Origin: Clostridia bacterium
GTDB lineage: Bacteria; Bacillota_A; Clostridia; Oscillospirales; CAG-382
Reading direction: 5' to 3'
Length of the DNA stretch: 8,649 nt
NCBI GenBank assembly: GCA_017517985.1
Contig: JAFWWX010000362.1
Location: 1 to 8,649 of the forward strand
Below are positions 6,873 to 8,649 of this stretch, one piece after another. The notes under the pieces are model-generated. The model made no database searches and had not been told where the DNA came from. It was given only the letters and a program-made list of their open reading frames with translations. Position numbers and translations under genes: made by a program. Each line of letters starts with the position of its first letter. Within the stretch, counting starts at the first letter, position 1.

Positions 6873-7403
6873 TCACGGTAATAGGTTGATAATTTCTTTT
6901 TTCTTTCTCACGGCATAATCATATGCAACAGCAGTTCCGCTTTTAGGTTGGTAGTCAAACAAATCCCGTCTGCTGTTTTTACGTCTTGGTGGAAGATAGT
7001 ATTCATCGTAATAAACCACACAGAATTTGCTATGGTTAATCATTTCCTGATTCCGTTCCACATAGGAGGCTCTGCCTGCGTTTTCCATATATTCGGGAAA
7101 GTAGGTACCTTCATAATGTTTAAGCAGGCTATCTTCATACCAATCAGGAATATGTTGAAATGCCGACCTCACATAAATCCTTTTTATGTGAGGATATTTC
7201 TCTTTTAGTTCGGTTGCTGTTTTTAGGCATAGACTATCAAACTCGCTTTTGCTCCCGAAGAGGAAGGTGTCTATTTTTTTATTTACAATTAAATTTTCAA
7301 TAATTTCATATAGCTTATTTTTCAATTCTTCTGTTTCATCAATCTTTCTGTGACCGAAGAAACAACAAGTTTTTTCTTTATCTATATCGGGCATATCTTG
7401 CAT
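6873..7403 (-). CDS. SLOG-family (YpsA/DUF1273-like) nucleotide-binding-fold protein
   Basis: I favour ATG 7403-7401 (176 aa), with AAAAGGGG just upstream; an in-frame ATG at 7418 gives 181 aa but its codons contain that ribosome binding site, and ATG 7394 is also possible. Numbered from 7418, motifs are CCFFGHRK (18-25), FLFGSKSEFDSL (52-63), RNQEMINHSKFCVVYYDE (122-139) and SGTAVAYDYAVRKKKEIINL (160-179). These match the Rossmann-like SLOG fold, in which glycine-rich and Arg/Glu loops bind nucleotides or nucleotide-derived ligands. Family members include Bacillus YpsA/YoqJ, and SLOG domains act as ligand sensors in several bacterial conflict systems. An in-frame TAA inside the left inverted repeat prevents extension upstream, so inversion changes expression, not the protein. 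No promoter faces it in the present orientation. Actual ligand and role are unknown. Confidence 0.85.
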   Translation of the reverse strand: MQDMPDIDKEKTCCFFGHRKIDETEELKNKLYEIIENLIVNKKIDTFLFGSKSEFDSLCLKTATELKEKYPHIKRIYVRSAFQHIPDWYEDSLLKHYEGTYFPEYMENAGRASYVERNQEMINHSKFCVVYYDEYYLPPRRKNSRRDLFDYQPKSGTAVAYDYAVRKKKEIINLLP

Positions 7404-7418
7404 CAAACCCCTTTTCAT

Positions 7419-7438
7419 ACATAATCGGCATTATGTGG
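7419..7438 (+). repeat. Left inverted repeat of the invertible promoter segment (probable recombinase site)
   Basis: ACATAATCGGCATTATGTGG is the exact reverse complement of 7647-7666. The site is nearly palindromic (ACATAAT, ATTATGT arms) around an asymmetric CGGC centre, as expected of two recombinase-binding arms around a crossover region. The asymmetric centre fixes the relative orientation of the sites, so recombination should invert rather than delete. It touches the first ATG of the SLOG frame. Confidence 0.88.
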
Positions 7439-7460
7439 GTAACGAAGATGGCTGAAATAG

Positions 7461-7483
7461 AAAAATCACCCTTTTAGGTGATT
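7461..7483 (-). terminator. Leftward terminator-like hairpin inside the switch
   Basis: On the minus strand AATCACC, loop TAAAAG, GGTGATT is followed by TTTCTATTTC; with the stem's last bases this gives a five-T run. In the present orientation it would stop leftward transcripts from the recombinase before they reach the SLOG gene. On the other strand there is no T run, so it would not act after inversion. Confidence 0.5.
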
Positions 7484-7511
7484 GCAGTTACCACAAATTT
7501 AAAAGAGCCTC

Positions 7512-7543
7512 AGACCAATGAGTCTTAATTTTTTCATTGGTCT
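7512..7543. repeat. 10-bp perfect stem-loop inside the switch
   Basis: AGACCAATGA (7512-7521) and TCATTGGTCT (7534-7543) pair perfectly around a 12-nt loop with a T/A run. Neither strand has a good T tail directly after the stem, so it may be a weak bidirectional terminator, or a site for a DNA-binding protein such as an accessory factor for inversion. Confidence 0.6.
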
Positions 7544-7592
7544 ATTTGCTATGTGCAAATTTTATAAATTCATTCTATTTATCTCTGAAACA

Positions 7593-7621
7593 TTGACCTT
7601 TTCGCATTTTCGTGGTATAAT
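7593..7621 (+). promoter_or_regulatory. Promoter carried on the invertible segment, now pointing right
   Basis: TTGACC (7593-7598), 17 bp, then TATAAT (7616-7621) preceded by TGG, a TG-extended -10. This is the strongest promoter in the window. The transcript should start near 7628 and run into the hairpin at 7646, then antisense to the recombinase gene. After inversion it would read left into the SLOG gene. Confidence 0.85.
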
Positions 7622-7645
7622 TTATGTAAATATTTTAATTGCTTT

Positions 7646-7680
7646 GCCACATAATGCCGATTATGTGGCTTTTTAATTTT
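7646..7680 (+). terminator. Terminator formed by the right repeat and its outer flank
   Basis: GCCACATAAT, loop GCCG, ATTATGTGGC form a 10-bp perfect stem followed by TTTTTAATTTT. The outer pairs and the T run come from fixed DNA outside the switch. In this orientation the promoter would make only a ~50-nt RNA. At the left junction the same repeat lacks the outer pairs and the T run, so SLOG transcription would not be stopped. Confidence 0.7.
7647..7666 (-). repeat. Right inverted repeat of the invertible promoter segment (probable recombinase site)
   Basis: CCACATAATGCCGATTATGT is the exact reverse complement of 7419-7438; the palindrome here extends two more bases (GG). Its outer edge is 6 bp from the recombinase stop codon. 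Identity ends abruptly on both sides of the 20 bp, which suggests that selection or recombination keeps just the site. Confidence 0.88.
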
Positions 7681-8518
7681 GCATCCGTACAAGTCCCATT
7701 CTTTGCATTTGCCTGCGGTGAGTGGAGCCATCTTCTATTGTATAGATTCTGGTAGTGTTTACATTGCTGTGGCCAAGAATGTCGGCCAGGCGAACGATAT
7801 CTTTTTGCAGTGAGTAGTAGGTTCGTGCGAACAAATGGCGGAGGTTATGTGGGAACACTTTTTCTTTTGATACGCCTGCACACTCACACAATTGTTTCAT
7901 CGATTTCCATATCGAGTGTCTATCTACTGGCTGACCTTTTCTCGTTACGAATACACTTCCCGAGGTGATATGCTTTTCCTTTATATATTTTTTAAGCAGT
8001 TGGCATAATTCTCTTGGCAGAATTATCATTCTGATTTTGCCTTTCAATTTCACTTGTGCGTGACCACAATTCACGGCATCAGTTGTGATGTAGGACAGTT
8101 CGCTTACACGTATGCCTGTGGCACATATCGTCTGCATAATGAGGTACAGTCTTTCGTTCTTTTTACTCTTTGCAGCTTTCAGCAATCTTTCATATTCTGC
8201 CTTGGTAAGTTCCTTTTCGCTTTGGCAGAAGATTTGCCGTTGCACTTTTAAATTCTTAACCTTGAGGTCGTATCTCTCAATGTAATTAAAGTATCCGTTG
8301 AGAGAGGACAGAACTGAGTTCACACTCGCCGGGGCATACTGTTGTGTTAACATATTTTTATATTCCAGCACAAGTGTTTTTGTAACTTCATTGCCCTCTG
8401 TCCAATTTACAAATGCGGTGATGTCACGAATATATTTTTCTATTGTGACTGAGCATTTTTCTTCCTCGATTAAATAATTTTTGTAATCTTCAATAGTGCG
8501 TTTAGTAATTTCATTCAT
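7673..8518 (-). CDS. Tyrosine site-specific recombinase (probable DNA invertase of the adjacent switch)
   Basis: A complete 281-residue tyrosine recombinase. The start is ATG 8518-8516, with GAGGAG 10 nt upstream. Residues 1-90 form a helical SAM-like core-binding domain (TIEDYKNYLIEEEKCS, then SVNSVLSSLNGYFNYIERY). Residues about 100-281 are the catalytic domain, with Arg137 (ATGIRVSEL), Lys159 (KLKGKIRM), His224 and Arg227 (PHNLRH), His250 (LGHSNVNTT) and the nucleophile Tyr259 (RIYT) all present, so it should be active. It is short, without the extra arm-binding domain of phage-type integrases, as are Xer-like enzymes and known invertases. No excisionase, relaxase or phage gene is seen here. 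Its stop codon lies 6 bp from the right inverted repeat, so the most economical substrate is that repeat pair. An integrase role elsewhere cannot be excluded. Confidence 0.93.
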   Translation of the reverse strand: MNEITKRTIEDYKNYLIEEEKCSVTIEKYIRDITAFVNWTEGNEVTKTLVLEYKNMLTQQYAPASVNSVLSSLNGYFNYIERYDLKVKNLKVQRQIFCQSEKELTKAEYERLLKAAKSKKNERLYLIMQTICATGIRVSELSYITTDAVNCGHAQVKLKGKIRMIILPRELCQLLKKYIKEKHITSGSVFVTRKGQPVDRHSIWKSMKQLCECAGVSKEKVFPHNLRHLFARTYYSLQKDIVRLADILGHSNVNTTRIYTIEDGSTHRRQMQRMGLVRMQN

Positions 8519-8649
8519 ATTTCAACAACTCCTCGTATAATAAATGTAGTAGTTTTTAGAGTTCCTCTCCAAGAACTATGGTATAATTGTTTAGATGCTG
8601 TGGATTGGTTAACAACTCCTACCACTCGATGGTTTTGAGAAGGCTCCAA
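8519..8649. promoter_or_regulatory. Upstream region of the recombinase gene, with a rightward -10 and repeats
   Basis: This stretch carries the recombinase ribosome binding site, but no convincing leftward -35/-10 pair. On the plus strand TGGTATAAT (8579-8587) is a TG-extended -10 box reading out of the window, without a clear -35. AGTTC and GAACT with an 8-nt spacer (8560-8577) lie just before it and could be an operator. The 10-mer AACAACTCCT occurs twice (8524-8533 and 8611-8620). I see no coding sequence in it. Confidence 0.35.

Larger units (their letters stand above)
7439..7646. promoter_or_regulatory. Invertible 208-bp promoter segment (phase-variation switch, seen OFF)
   Basis: This non-coding segment lies between perfect inverted repeats and beside a tyrosine recombinase gene. 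From left to right it holds a leftward-acting terminator hairpin (7464-7483), a 10-bp stem-loop (7512-7543) and one near-consensus rightward promoter (7593-7621). Inversion would place that promoter about 54 nt before the SLOG start at 7403, reading into it. Known invertible promoters of gut bacteria have the same parts: repeats, a single promoter and often a nearby recombinase. Inversion itself is inferred, since only one orientation is visible. Confidence 0.82.

Noticed and set aside
7439..7646. A leftward promoter inside the switch in the present orientation
   Set aside because: I looked for -35/-10 pairs on the minus strand; TATAAA-like stretches exist (near 7561) but none has an acceptable -35 at 16-18 bp.
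7419..7668. Repeat pair as attachment sites of an integrated element
   Set aside because: Attachment sites of an integrated element would be direct repeats bounding a long gene-bearing segment. These are inverted, enclose only 208 non-coding bases and have asymmetric centres in opposite orientation.
1..8649. CRISPR arrays, tRNA, rRNA or insertion sequences
   Set aside because: No regularly spaced repeats, cloverleaf-like sequences, rRNA motifs or transposase genes were seen.

Overview
The window looks like a chromosomal or element-borne region of a low-GC Gram-positive bacterium, most likely an anaerobic Clostridia/Eubacteriales member. The basis is AT-rich codon use, strong GGAGG-type ribosome binding sites, consensus sigma-A-type promoters with TG-extended -10 boxes, lipoproteins with LSGC/LTGC lipoboxes and several short exported proteins of a clostridial style. 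Every convincing protein gene lies on the minus strand, so the window is read from right to left.

Right end (8649 to 7419): a complete tyrosine recombinase (7673-8518) with all six catalytic positions abuts a 248-bp module bounded by two perfect 20-bp inverted repeats (7419-7438 and 7647-7666). Each repeat is itself a near palindrome with an asymmetric 4-bp centre, the layout expected of a recombinase core site. The 208 bp between them hold one near-consensus promoter (TTGACC, 17 bp, TATAAT) that now points right, away from the next gene and towards the 3' end of the recombinase gene. Inverting the segment would point it left, about 54 nt in front of a SLOG-family gene (6873-7403). I read this as a phase-variable promoter switch, seen here in the OFF orientation. 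The right repeat plus its outer flank also forms a terminator for the promoter in this orientation only.

Middle (6872 to 5943): a second near-consensus leftward promoter (TTGACT, 17 bp, TAAAAT) just after the SLOG gene drives a roughly 185-nt structured leader. The leader has a long-range 14-bp helix, a possible 16-codon leader peptide and a large terminator hairpin that starts in that peptide's stop codon. This looks like an attenuator or unknown riboswitch-like element. It controls an unrecognised cytoplasmic protein (5943-6611) and possibly the genes after it.

Left two thirds (5853 to 1): eight tightly spaced leftward genes form a probable operon of envelope proteins. They are a four-helix membrane protein, a membrane protein with an exported loop, a four-helix protein fused to a PstS-like solute-binding domain, a signal-anchored two-module protein, two lipoproteins, a small anchored protein and a membrane protein with an exported domain. 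After them comes the start of a secreted protein with a WG-repeat-like motif that runs off the window. None of these is a classic enzyme or transporter. Together they look like a cell-surface or environment-sensing island behind two stacked regulatory devices: a DNA switch upstream and an RNA switch between. The link between the switch and the envelope genes is inference.
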